Source: Methanobacterium sp. (lineage in GTDB: Archaea > Methanobacteriota > Methanobacteria > Methanobacteriales > Methanobacteriaceae). From it: 28,284 bases of DNA. Under the pieces are notes generated by a model. It ran no database searches. It had not been told where the DNA came from and saw only the letters and a list, made by a program, of their open reading frames with translations. Location of the stretch: contig JAVSLW010000032.1 of assembly GCA_039666455.1 (NCBI GenBank), positions 1 through 28,284 on the forward strand. The letters run 5' to 3'. Both the position numbers and the translations under genes were made by a program. Positions 1-10,164 of this stretch are shown here, piece after piece (position 1 is the first letter of the stretch; each line of letters opens with the position of its first letter).

Positions 1-1
1 C

Positions 2-2347
<2,346 letters not shown>

Positions 2348-2365
2348 AATGTGCGGTGTGATAAA

Positions 2366-4543
2366 ATGACATTAACTGATTCAGAGCAGGAATATATAAA
2401 AAAAGAGCTTGGAAGAAAGCCTAACTTATTAGAAGAAGGTATGCTGGACGTAATGTTTTCAGAACACTGTTCCTATAAAAGCAGTCGCCCAGTATTAAGC
2501 TTATTCCCCACTGAAGGTGAAAGAGTAATATTAGGGCCTGGAGACGATGCAGGTATTGTTGAACTTACCGATGAACTGGCACTGGTTATTGGAATGGAAA
2601 GCCACAATCATCCATCTGCAATTGAGCCATATGGAGGTGCTGGAACTGGTATTGGAGGAATAATACGTGATATCATTTCCATGGGTGCCATGCCCATTGC
2701 ATTACTTGATTCATTAAGGTTCGGGCCTCTTGAAGACCAGAGATCGCGCTATATATTTGAATATGTTGTAAAAGGAATTTCAGATTATGGAAACAGGGTA
2801 GGAATCCCCACAGTGGGTGGTGAAGTTGAATTTGATGAAAACTTCAAATTTAACCCCCTTGTAAATGTGGTCTGTGCAGGGCTTGTTAAAAAAGAAGATA
2901 TTGTAAGAGGCGTTGCACCGAATGTGGGAGACGTCTTCGTTCTTATGGGTGGAAGAACTGGTAGAGACGGTATTCACGGAGTAACATTTGCTTCTGAAGA
3001 ACTTACCAGTGAATCTGAGCTTGAAGACAGGCCTGCTGTCCAGGTGGGAGACCCTTTCACCAAAAAAATGGTTTTAGAAGCTACACTTGAAGCTTTAGAT
3101 AAAATTGATGTTGTAGGGCTTAAAGACCTTGGTGGTGGAGGTTTAACCTGTTGTGTTTCAGAAATGGCTGCTAAAGGCGGGAATGGAGCAGAAGTGGAGC
3201 TTACAAAGATTCCTCTAAGAGAGGAGGGAATGACCCCCTATGAGATCATGTTATCTGAATCCCAGGAAAGAATGGTTTTCGTGGTAAAACCAGAAGATGC
3301 AGACGCTTTAATGGAAATATTTGAAAAATACGAGCTTCCACATGCTGTAATTGGTAAAGTTACAGATAGCAGTGATCTGGTCATTAAACAAAACAGAGAA
3401 GTTATAGCAAAAGTGGGGGCATGTCTTCTTGCAGATCCTCCTGTAATTGAAAGAGCATCATGTAGTCCGTGTGATGAGGGATGTGGAGATGATGAAACTG
3501 TGGAATATCAGAGATTAGAAGATATTGATCCTCAGGAATCTGTTTTAAAATTACTTGGATCTCCAAACATTGCCAGTAAAAAATGGGTTTACAGTCAATA
3601 CGACTACGAAGTACAGATAAGAACTGTGGTTAAACCGGGTGATGATGCAGCAGTACTGCGTATTGACGATGAGAAGGCAATTGCACTTACATCAGACTGT
3701 AACAGCATACACACCAAACTGGATCCATATCATGGTGGAGCGGGAGCAGTTGCTGAAGCATTCAGGAATGTTGTTTCGGTGGGAGCAGAACCAGTTTGCA
3801 TAGTTGACTGCCTTAATTTTGGAAACCCTGAAAAACCCCATGTTTTCTGGCAGTTTAAAGAGTGCATAAAAGGAATGTCAGATATTGCAAAACGCTTTAA
3901 TGTCCCTGTAATAAGTGGAAACGTGAGCTTTTATAATGAAACTGAGGGGGTAACTGTAAATCCTTCACCAGTTGTGGGTGTTGCAGGATTAATGGATATA
4001 AAAGATATAAAGACGATGGATTTTAAAAATGAAGCTGATAAAATAATTATTATTGGAAAAACAGGTGCAGAATTAGATGGTTCCGAATATCACAAAACCA
4101 TTCATGGAGTTGTTCAGGGTAAACCTCCGCATGTGGATATGGACATGGAATTTGAATCTGCAAATGCAGTTTTAAAATTAATTCGAAATGATAATGAGGG
4201 ATCAGTTACAGCAGTGCATGATTGCTCATCGGGTGGATTAGCTACTGCAGTCGCTGAAATGGCTATTTCAGGTGGAATAGGGGCAGTTTTAGATACTTCA
4301 AAGGTACCTAAAGAAAACAGCAAAATGAGTGTTTCTGAAATACTGTTTTCAGAATCCAATGCTAGATTCATTGTTACAGTAAAAAGTGAAGCTGCAGAAA
4401 AATTACTGGAAAAAATTGATGCACCTGCAGCAATTATTGGAGAAGTTAGAGGAAATAAGTTGATTATTGATGAAATAGTGGACTTAAGCCTTGAAGAACT
4501 TAAAGAATCATACTATGGAGTAATAGATAAATTCATGGCATGA
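2366..4543 (+). CDS. purL: Phosphoribosylformylglycinamidine synthase subunit PurL
   Basis: PurL makes formylglycinamidine ribonucleotide from FGAR, ATP and ammonia (step 4 of purine synthesis), with the separate PurS and PurQ subunits in the small-PurL systems of archaea. The 725-residue length fits small PurL, not the fused 1300-residue type. Family landmarks seen: EHCSYKSSRP near the N-terminus, the SHNHPSAIEPYGGAGTGIGG nucleotide-binding segment, GGGGLTCCVSEM, and a second related half with PYHGGAGAVAEAFRNVVSVG. The chosen start is ATG 2366, because GGTGTGAT lies just before it. The in-frame GTG at 2351 would put that ribosome site inside the gene. purS and purQ are not in the window. Confidence 0.96.
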   Translation: MTLTDSEQEYIKKELGRKPNLLEEGMLDVMFSEHCSYKSSRPVLSLFPTEGERVILGPGDDAGIVELTDELALVIGMESHNHPSAIEPYGGAGTGIGGIIRDIISMGAMPIALLDSLRFGPLEDQRSRYIFEYVVKGISDYGNRVGIPTVGGEVEFDENFKFNPLVNVVCAGLVKKEDIVRGVAPNVGDVFVLMGGRTGRDGIHGVTFASEELTSESELEDRPAVQVGDPFTKKMVLEATLEALDKIDVVGLKDLGGGGLTCCVSEMAAKGGNGAEVELTKIPLREEGMTPYEIMLSESQERMVFVVKPEDADALMEIFEKYELPHAVIGKVTDSSDLVIKQNREVIAKVGACLLADPPVIERASCSPCDEGCGDDETVEYQRLEDIDPQESVLKLLGSPNIASKKWVYSQYDYEVQIRTVVKPGDDAAVLRIDDEKAIALTSDCNSIHTKLDPYHGGAGAVAEAFRNVVSVGAEPVCIVDCLNFGNPEKPHVFWQFKECIKGMSDIAKRFNVPVISGNVSFYNETEGVTVNPSPVVGVAGLMDIKDIKTMDFKNEADKIIIIGKTGAELDGSEYHKTIHGVVQGKPPHVDMDMEFESANAVLKLIRNDNEGSVTAVHDCSSGGLATAVAEMAISGGIGAVLDTSKVPKENSKMSVSEILFSESNARFIVTVKSEAAEKLLEKIDAPAAIIGEVRGNKLIIDEIVDLSLEELKESYYGVIDKFMA

Positions 4544-4580
4544 TCATGAATGATTTATAATCAAATTGTGGCCTGATAAT

Positions 4581-5141
4581 ATGAAAGAGGAATATCTTAG
4601 ACAGTTAATTCATGCATCAGGTATTTTCATCGTTTTTTTAAGCTGGTTCATTAATCCTGTTCTTTTAATCATTATATGTATAGTAATAGTCATATCTGTG
4701 GAGATACTTTTTAGAATAGATAGATACCACAACATCTTCTTTATTTCAGCCCTTTTAAATAGATGTAAAAGAAAAAATGATGAAAAAGGATTTGTGTACT
4801 TTTTCCTTGGAATTATACTAACCATCTACCTTTTCCAGTTTAACATGGCTGTTGCAAATGCTGCAATAATTATTCTTCTTTTTGGAGATTCTGCATCCAC
4901 TATATTTGGAAAACGTTTCGGTAAAACACATTTACCCTTTAATAAAAGAAAAACAATTGTGGGAACCTCTGCATTTTTCATAGTTGCACTTGTTGGAGCT
5001 TTAACTCAGCTTCCATTACTTCCTGCATTCTTTGGAGCTTTATGTGGTGCGATAACTGAAGCTTACAGCCCTATAGATGATAACGTTCCTATTCCTTTGA
5101 TTTCTGCCTTTGCAATGAGCATAGCGATATATTTTTTATGA
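4581..5141 (+). CDS. Dolichol/phytol/diacylglycerol-kinase-like integral membrane protein
   Basis: A 186-residue membrane protein with about five to six hydrophobic segments. The signature is LLFGDSASTIFGKRFGKTHL followed by KRKTIVGT. It matches the conserved core of CTP-dependent lipid kinases (SEC59 dolichol kinase, VTE5 phytol kinase, DGK1) and the related phosphatidate cytidylyltransferase fold. A second acidic patch, GAITEAYSPIDDNVPIPL, is also typical of the group. The substrate is unknown. In a methanogen an isoprenoid alcohol or lipid intermediate is a reasonable guess. ATG 4581 is preferred over TTG 4566 because it opens the conserved amphipathic N-terminus, although the site before it (GGCCTGAT) is weak. 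The gene lies 37 bp after purL and is convergent with the next gene. Confidence 0.75.
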   Translation: MKEEYLRQLIHASGIFIVFLSWFINPVLLIIICIVIVISVEILFRIDRYHNIFFISALLNRCKRKNDEKGFVYFFLGIILTIYLFQFNMAVANAAIIILLFGDSASTIFGKRFGKTHLPFNKRKTIVGTSAFFIVALVGALTQLPLLPAFFGALCGAITEAYSPIDDNVPIPLISAFAMSIAIYFL

Positions 5142-5157
5142 TACCCTATTAGAAAAA

Positions 5158-5997
5158 TTATGTATTTTGAATTTTTTCCAAAAATATTAGAGCATGTTTC
5201 AGTTTATCTTCATACTCTCCAGGATCTGTGGCATTTAAATCTATTATCTTCTGCTCTTTCCAAAGAGATTCTGGTTTACACCAGCCCCATTCCAAAACCA
5301 GAAAAGGAGTTCCAGAAAACCCCATAGGGTTCAAAATCCGAATATCATACCTATCATCATCTTCGTTATAATCATCTCCCTTGTCAACTGAATATTCTTC
5401 ATCTTCATCCAGTGTTATCACCCATCCAAGTGATTTAGAGATATTATAAGAAAGATTATAGCTTTCATCGTTTGGGGAATAATATAAATACCATTTAGGC
5501 CCCCCTTTGTACGGTGGATCTCCCTTATAAGGATATCCTTCCATTGCACTGTGAATATCAAAAATTGCGTCATATTTCTCTTTTTTTAAGAGGGGGAGAA
5601 CAAATGAGGCAGTAGATATTTCACCAGTGCTTCTACCTTGATCATAAAATTTCCCTTCCTCATATGGAACATGCACCCAGTAAACATCAATTTCTCCTTT
5701 GAATTCAGATAATAAAGTAAATTGACGTATAGCTTCATAAAATGCATTATGAGCCTCCCATTCATAAGGGTGCACCCCCATTATGAATGCAAATCTCTTA
5801 CCTGGATTTTTACTTATAAATCTATCAATATCTACATCTGTATTACCATATACGTTTTCAAAATGAGATTTTTCATAAGTTAGGTTATTTTCTGGAGGAA
5901 TAAATGTATTAGTGTTGAAACTGTATAGTAAAAGAATTGAAAAAACTAAAATTAAGGCTATTGCCCCTATAACTTTGAATCCTTTAATTTTCATCAA
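5158..5997 (-). CDS. Membrane-anchored M14/AstE-AspA-like zinc hydrolase, uncharacterised
   Basis: A 279-residue protein with one N-terminal membrane segment (about residues 9-26, preceded by lysines). The rest is therefore expected outside the cell, as a signal-anchored protein. The core has the zinc pattern of M14 carboxypeptidases and succinylglutamate desuccinylase/aspartoacylase enzymes. H76 and E79 are in GVHPYEWE, H149 is in FDIHSAME, and a candidate catalytic glutamate is E236 in LVLEWGW. An acidic stretch (residues 197-217) lies between them. This suggests a metal-dependent peptidase or amidohydrolase acting on an envelope substrate, possibly a pseudomurein peptide. That role is inference. 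No ribosome site is obvious. The gene is divergent from the 6114 gene and shares an AT-rich promoter region with it. Confidence 0.6.
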   Translation of the reverse strand: MMKIKGFKVIGAIALILVFSILLLYSFNTNTFIPPENNLTYEKSHFENVYGNTDVDIDRFISKNPGKRFAFIMGVHPYEWEAHNAFYEAIRQFTLLSEFKGEIDVYWVHVPYEEGKFYDQGRSTGEISTASFVLPLLKKEKYDAIFDIHSAMEGYPYKGDPPYKGGPKWYLYYSPNDESYNLSYNISKSLGWVITLDEDEEYSVDKGDDYNEDDDRYDIRILNPMGFSGTPFLVLEWGWCKPESLWKEQKIIDLNATDPGEYEDKLKHALIFLEKIQNT

Positions 5998-6026
5998 TAA
6001 AAATTTATGCTAAAATCATATTTAAG

Positions 6027-6037
6027 TTTTATATAAT
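6027..6037. promoter_or_regulatory. Candidate bidirectional TATA box
   Basis: TTTTATATAAT sits between the divergent genes at 5997 (-) and 6114 (+). It reads as an archaeal TATA element on both strands. With 25-27 bp spacing it would start the minus transcript near 6003, almost leaderless, and the plus transcript near 6060. A second AT-rich box near 6079 could serve the plus gene instead. Confidence 0.4.
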
Positions 6038-6113
6038 ACAATAAATTACTAAAAATAATTAAATTAATTAATCAATCAAATTTATCTGAGCTTTATCAGT
6101 ACTATCTAAATTT

Positions 6114-7151
6114 ATGAAACCTACTGGAGTTGATATTCTGCTCTTAAAAACTTTGAATATTATTGGAATCTTCATGATTCTCTTTGCAGGCTTACTGTTT
6201 GCCACAAAATTTTTAGATGATATCATTTTAACCATTACCTATCCTTTTTTGGAAGGATCATCTGAAGGTAAATCCGTAATTCTTTTTGGAATTATGGGCA
6301 GTATGCTGCTCTTTTATCCATTATTTAAGCAAGATGGGATTATTGCAAATAAGATATCATCATTGAGCCCTCTATTAAAATTTGATGGCCAAAAATATCT
6401 TAAATTCATGATAATAATCATATTTCTTACCTATTTAGCTGGACTTCTCCTTGAAATCTGGATAAGAACTAAATTCGGCGTTTCCCTTTTTACAATATTT
6501 GTATCATATAACTCAAGTGTAAGTACAACCAGCTTGACCCACAGCCATATACTTAAATCAATTTTAGGCGCTTTAATTCACTATTTTGGAGTATTTATTC
6601 CTTCACAAATAAACACAGGAGTTTCACTTGCACAGTATATTCCTTCAGTGGCATTTGTCATATTTATAGTATTTCCAGTGATTTATCTAACTGGATTAAT
6701 AGCATTGAGCCAGAAAAGAGATCTTCATAAGGTGTTACTTGCCTTTGCCATAACTATTTCTTTAATTGGAATGCTGGATGGAGGATTATTTTCAACCCCC
6801 GCACTACTTGGCTTATTAATTCTTTTATCAGTTTATTACATGAAAAAACCATTTTCTCCTAAATACATCTCAAAACCAGTGATAATAATACTTTTACTCA
6901 TTATTCTAAGAGTTTCCCTTGGTTTAATAGGAACAAACACCGAATTCCATGAAATAACCATTGTTGATCCTTTAGAAAACATAGATCTTAATGGATATAA
7001 TGTTTTAAGTATTGAAAAGGAAGAAAATAAAATGATAGTGAAAGTACCTGGAGATACAAATGATAAAGTGCTTTTACTCCAGTTGACAGAGGATTTAAAA
7101 GGTAAATGCAGCGGATTTTTCATTTCATGGAATATTTACTCCTGGACGTGA
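6114..7151 (+). CDS. Uncharacterised polytopic membrane protein, possibly frameshifted at C-terminus
   Basis: A 345-residue protein I do not recognise. It has about eight hydrophobic segments up to residue 270. The C-terminal part is soluble, about 70 residues, with beta-strand-like character (from NTEFHEITIVDPLEN on). The last dozen residues (SWNIYSWT) look unlike a natural end. Reading one base later from the five-T run at 7116-7120 gives a protein-like continuation, FTPGRELPLAPQEPAEL and onward, to a TGA at 7282-7284. The real gene may therefore be 6114-7284, broken by a one-base insertion or a sequencing error. It is followed by the TctA-like permease, which has its own promoter. Function is unknown; transport or envelope work are guesses. 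Confidence 0.6.
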   Translation: MKPTGVDILLLKTLNIIGIFMILFAGLLFATKFLDDIILTITYPFLEGSSEGKSVILFGIMGSMLLFYPLFKQDGIIANKISSLSPLLKFDGQKYLKFMIIIIFLTYLAGLLLEIWIRTKFGVSLFTIFVSYNSSVSTTSLTHSHILKSILGALIHYFGVFIPSQINTGVSLAQYIPSVAFVIFIVFPVIYLTGLIALSQKRDLHKVLLAFAITISLIGMLDGGLFSTPALLGLLILLSVYYMKKPFSPKYISKPVIIILLLIILRVSLGLIGTNTEFHEITIVDPLENIDLNGYNVLSIEKEENKMIVKVPGDTNDKVLLLQLTEDLKGKCSGFFISWNIYSWT

Positions 7152-7284
7152 ATTACCTCTTGCTCCACAAGAGCCTGCAGAACTATGTTCTGCGGCCCTG
7201 AAAATCATGGAAAAAATCGGGTTTCTTTCTGGATATCCTTGCTTAACCACATGTTTTGATTCATTATTCACATTAATAGCCTGA
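7099..7284 (+). pseudogene. Out-of-frame continuation of the 6114 gene (or separate gene remnant)
   Basis: The +1 frame is open from 7099 to TGA 7284. It reads as ordinary protein, including GRELPLAPQEPAEL, ALKIMEKIGFLSGYP and CLTTCFDSLF, with codon choice like the neighbours. It has no start codon or ribosome site of its own. It joins smoothly to the upstream gene if one T is removed from the run at 7116-7120. It could also be the tail of an unrelated, deleted gene. Confidence 0.4.
7175..7195 (+). repeat. Hairpin in the 6114/7377 gap
   Basis: GCAGAAC-tat-GTTCTGC is a perfect 7-bp stem with a 3-nt loop. The next two flanking positions also pair (one G-U). It falls just after the stop at 7151, but inside the out-of-frame continuation. 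It may be a terminator-like structure or chance. No T-run follows. Confidence 0.3.
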
Positions 7285-7306
7285 GTTACCTCTTAATAAC
7301 ACATAA

Positions 7307-7315
7307 TTTTATATG
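7307..7315 (+). promoter_or_regulatory. TATA box for the TctA-like permease
   Basis: TTTTATATG with an upstream A-rich element predicts a start near 7335-7340. This gives the permease its own promoter, separate from the 6114 gene. Confidence 0.4.
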
Positions 7316-7341
7316 GTGTGGAGTTGACAAGTATCATATTT

Positions 7342-7368
7342 ATTATTAACTCTTTGTTAGTTAATAAT
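7342..7368 (+). promoter_or_regulatory. Inverted repeat just downstream of predicted start; candidate operator
   Basis: ATTATTAAC and GTTAATAAT are perfect 9-bp inverted repeats separated by 9 nt (7351-7359). They begin a few bases after the predicted transcription start and end before the permease start codon. They could be an operator or a 5' leader hairpin. A similar arrangement lies at 26493-26523. Confidence 0.4.
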
Positions 7369-7376
7369 CACATCAT

Positions 7377-8642
7377 GTGTGGAGCGCGGGGAAATTGTTT
7401 GATCTAATCATAGTATGCTTAACAGGTGTTCTATGCGGGACAATAACTGGACTGATACCGGGAATTCATGTTAACACAGTGGGGGCATTCGTTTTTACAT
7501 CTTCTCCCTTTCTTTTGACTTCCTATTCTCCTGAGGTTCTCTGTGTTTTTCTAATTTCAATGGCTATTTCACATGCTTTGCTTGAATTTATACCTTCCAT
7601 GTTTTTAGGAGTTCCAGAGGAAGGAACGGTTTTATCTATTTTACCAGGACATAAAATGGTAATTCAGGGAAGGGGAAAAGAAGCAGTAAGATTAGCTGCA
7701 GTTGGGGGATTTGGGGCAATTTTAGTGGCAATTATATTACTACCTGTTTTTATGATGATTTTACCGGCAATATACAGCTTAATTAAACCATATACATGGA
7801 TTTTACTTGTAATTGTTGTTATTTACATGTTTATACGGTTGAATAACGATTTAAAATCATTTCTATGGTCAATGACACTATTTCTGCTTTCTGGAATAAT
7901 GGGTTATATAATGTTTAATTTACCTGTATCTCCCAATGTTTCACTTTTATGCATTTTTACAGGGCTATTTGGGGTTAGTACCTTGCTTTACAGTCTTTCT
8001 GAAAGCTCATTTGTCCCAACACAAAACAGATTTCATAATTTTAAAATTAACTCTACTATTTTAAGGGGAATTTTCGCAGGAGGACTTGCAGGAACCATCC
8101 TCGGATTTTTACCAGGACTTGGCCCGGCACAGGGAAGCTTAATTGCCCAGGAGTTAAGTGGGAGCGGAGACTCTGAAAGTAACAGAGAAGGATTTCTCGT
8201 TGCTGTAAGCGGAGTTAACACATCCGATACATTATTTTCACTTGTGATGATTTATTTAATCGGAAATCCAAGAAGTGGAATTGCAGTTTATGTTGAAAAC
8301 ATTATTCAGACTTTTGATTTTAATCACCTCATATTTTTCACCTTCACAGCACTGACAGCGGTTTCAATTTCCTTAGTTTTATGTTTAAAAATAGGGGATA
8401 TGGTTAGTGAGTCAATAGAGAAAATAAATTATGAAAAAGTTACATGGATTGTAATCATATTTATGAGCATTTTAATGGTGGCATTTTCGCTATGGTATCA
8501 TGCTAATATAATGTACATGGTAATTGTGTATATTACAGCGATTTCGCTTGGATTACTGCCACATTACGTTGGGGTGAATAAATCGAATTTAATGGGAGTT
8601 TTAATTTTACCTGCAATTTTGATCTATTATAATATGTTTTAA
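7377..8642 (+). CDS. TctA/DUF112-family permease (COG1784-like)
   Basis: A 421-residue integral membrane protein with about ten to eleven membrane segments. Two internal glycine-proline motifs, GTITGLIPGIHVNTVGA near the N-terminus and GTILGFLPGLGPAQG in the middle, are the duplicated signature of the TctA large permease family. In bacteria TctA works with a small membrane subunit and a periplasmic binding protein to import tricarboxylates. No such partners are here, which is usual for the archaeal branch, so the substrate is unknown. The start is uncertain: GTG 7377, or TTG 7395 preceded by GGAGCGCGGGGA. Only the family is secure. Confidence 0.8.
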   Translation: MWSAGKLFDLIIVCLTGVLCGTITGLIPGIHVNTVGAFVFTSSPFLLTSYSPEVLCVFLISMAISHALLEFIPSMFLGVPEEGTVLSILPGHKMVIQGRGKEAVRLAAVGGFGAILVAIILLPVFMMILPAIYSLIKPYTWILLVIVVIYMFIRLNNDLKSFLWSMTLFLLSGIMGYIMFNLPVSPNVSLLCIFTGLFGVSTLLYSLSESSFVPTQNRFHNFKINSTILRGIFAGGLAGTILGFLPGLGPAQGSLIAQELSGSGDSESNREGFLVAVSGVNTSDTLFSLVMIYLIGNPRSGIAVYVENIIQTFDFNHLIFFTFTALTAVSISLVLCLKIGDMVSESIEKINYEKVTWIVIIFMSILMVAFSLWYHANIMYMVIVYITAISLGLLPHYVGVNKSNLMGVLILPAILIYYNMF

Positions 8643-8703
8643 AAAGACAAAAAGTATCAAAATATTAAAAATTAGCCTACTTATGCGAACATTCTGTTTT
8701 CAA

Positions 8704-8735
8704 GGGCTGTTAAAAACATACTGTTTTTAACGCCC
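8704..8735. terminator. Strong hairpin between convergent genes
   Basis: GGGC-t-GTTAAAAACA pairs with TGTTTTTAACGCCC across a 3-nt loop. The stem is 14 bp with one bulged T. It lies between the stops of the permease (+) and cdhE (-) and contains T-runs on both strands, so it could end transcription from either side. Confidence 0.55.
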
Positions 8736-8775
8736 CGAAAATACTTCCAGGATGCTTACCTGTTTATATTTATAG

Positions 8776-10149
8776 TTATACTTTTTCTTTAAGGAAATCT
8801 GCAAGTGCTGATGAGTCCCTTGGACCTACGACTACTTCCCATCCAGTGTCATCTTCAATTTCACCGCTTATTGGGGCTGCAAGACCTGGAATTACCATTT
8901 TTCTGGTTTTCACATTGTCTTCAATTTTAGATTCTTTTATTAAGTCTGCAACAGCTTTACCAGTGAACTGGCCACCAGCTACAGCCACATCTACGGCTCT
9001 TCCTATAGTGTCAAGCACTAAAAGGTAACTGTTTGCATTTCCTGATTTTAAATCTCCTTCAACTGTATAATAGGTAAGTGCAAAGTTTGTGGTTAAAGCT
9101 ACAGGAGAATCTTCGTTAACTTCACCAATCTCATATACTCCGGCGTCCACTGCTTGAGGTTTCCTTGGATCGGTGAAAATACTCTGTCTTAATGTTAAAA
9201 CAGGTATTAGCTCCCATATTTCAGTCCCATGAATTATCATTATGTCAGCGTATTTATTTATAAGCGTTGCTGCAATTGTTGCTTCTTTTATTGCAGTGTT
9301 AACTTCATCTTCTTCTGTGTTTAGCCATGTGAGCGCTGGAACTCCCATTATTGGGAATCTGAAGTCTTCATCACGTTCTTCTACAGCAAGTCTTCTTATC
9401 ATGATGAAATCATCTAAAGTATCCCCAATTCCAGCACCTACATATGTACCAGGGTCAAGAACAATATCTTTAATTCCCTTATCCCTTAATGTCCTTGAAA
9501 GTTCCTTCATTTTTTCAAGGTCGTTTGGTACAAAGAGTGCTACTGGACAGTCGTATTCAAGTGCCAGTGCTGCCATTTCTTCAATGTTGTCTTCAGTTGC
9601 ACCATAAATCAACGGATGTTCGTCCCCAACAGCTTCAAGGGCAGCTTTCATTGCATCAGCATCAAAAGAACATAACACTAATGCCAGGCTGGAACTTTTA
9701 AGCTTTTCTGCTGCTTCCTTGAATTTTGCAGCATCTCCAGATTTGTTTCTAAGAGCTATACCATCAAGAGTAAGTAATTCTCCTGTTCTTTCAAACTGGG
9801 TTTCTTCTATTTTTTTAACCCTTTCATCGAATGCTGTTTCATCCATATCATCAGTTATATCGATTACAAGAGGGGTCTGATTGTAATAAGTTAATTCGTA
9901 TCTGTAAAGAACTTCATCTCCACCAATTATCATGGCTTTAGCGCCTTTACCAATTGTTATTTCACGAACTGCAGGTGCGAGTAAATCTGCAAGCTTATCA
10001 AATTCACCTGCTGCAAGTTGTGTACATAATTCAAGGTCTATTTCCTTTTGTGAAAGTTTGGTGGCAAATGCCATGCATGAGGCCTCTCCACATTTTGCAC
10101 AGTTTGTTTTTGGAAGTAGTCTGTAAACATCCATTGCTGTAACAGCCAT
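8776..10149 (-). CDS. cdhE: Acetyl-CoA decarbonylase/synthase gamma subunit (corrinoid Fe-S protein, large subunit)
   Basis: CdhE carries a 4Fe-4S cluster and, with CdhD, the corrinoid cofactor. It passes the methyl group from tetrahydromethanopterin to the A-cluster for acetyl-CoA synthesis. Length is 457 residues. The N-terminal cluster site is C17-x2-C20-x4-C25-x16-C42 in TNCAKCGEASCMAF. A TIM-barrel methyl-carrier domain follows (DIVLDPGTYVGAGIG, IMGVPALTWLN), then a C-terminal corrinoid-binding region ending VVGPRDSSALADFL. The ribosome site AGGAGG is well placed before ATG 10149. It is the last gene of the operon, 15 bp after cdhD, and is followed by the hairpin at 8704-8735. Confidence 0.95.
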   Translation of the reverse strand: MAVTAMDVYRLLPKTNCAKCGEASCMAFATKLSQKEIDLELCTQLAAGEFDKLADLLAPAVREITIGKGAKAMIIGGDEVLYRYELTYYNQTPLVIDITDDMDETAFDERVKKIEETQFERTGELLTLDGIALRNKSGDAAKFKEAAEKLKSSSLALVLCSFDADAMKAALEAVGDEHPLIYGATEDNIEEMAALALEYDCPVALFVPNDLEKMKELSRTLRDKGIKDIVLDPGTYVGAGIGDTLDDFIMIRRLAVEERDEDFRFPIMGVPALTWLNTEEDEVNTAIKEATIAATLINKYADIMIIHGTEIWELIPVLTLRQSIFTDPRKPQAVDAGVYEIGEVNEDSPVALTTNFALTYYTVEGDLKSGNANSYLLVLDTIGRAVDVAVAGGQFTGKAVADLIKESKIEDNVKTRKMVIPGLAAPISGEIEDDTGWEVVVGPRDSSALADFLKEKV

Positions 10150-10164
10150 TTTTTTAACCTCCTT

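Noticed and set aside
7375..7377. ATG as start for the permease
   Set aside because: It is out of frame with the permease; only GTG 7377 and TTG 7395 are in frame.
9242..9607. Plus-strand ORF of 121 codons opposite cdhE
   Set aside because: Serine-rich shadow of the real minus-strand gene; no ribosome site and no family match.
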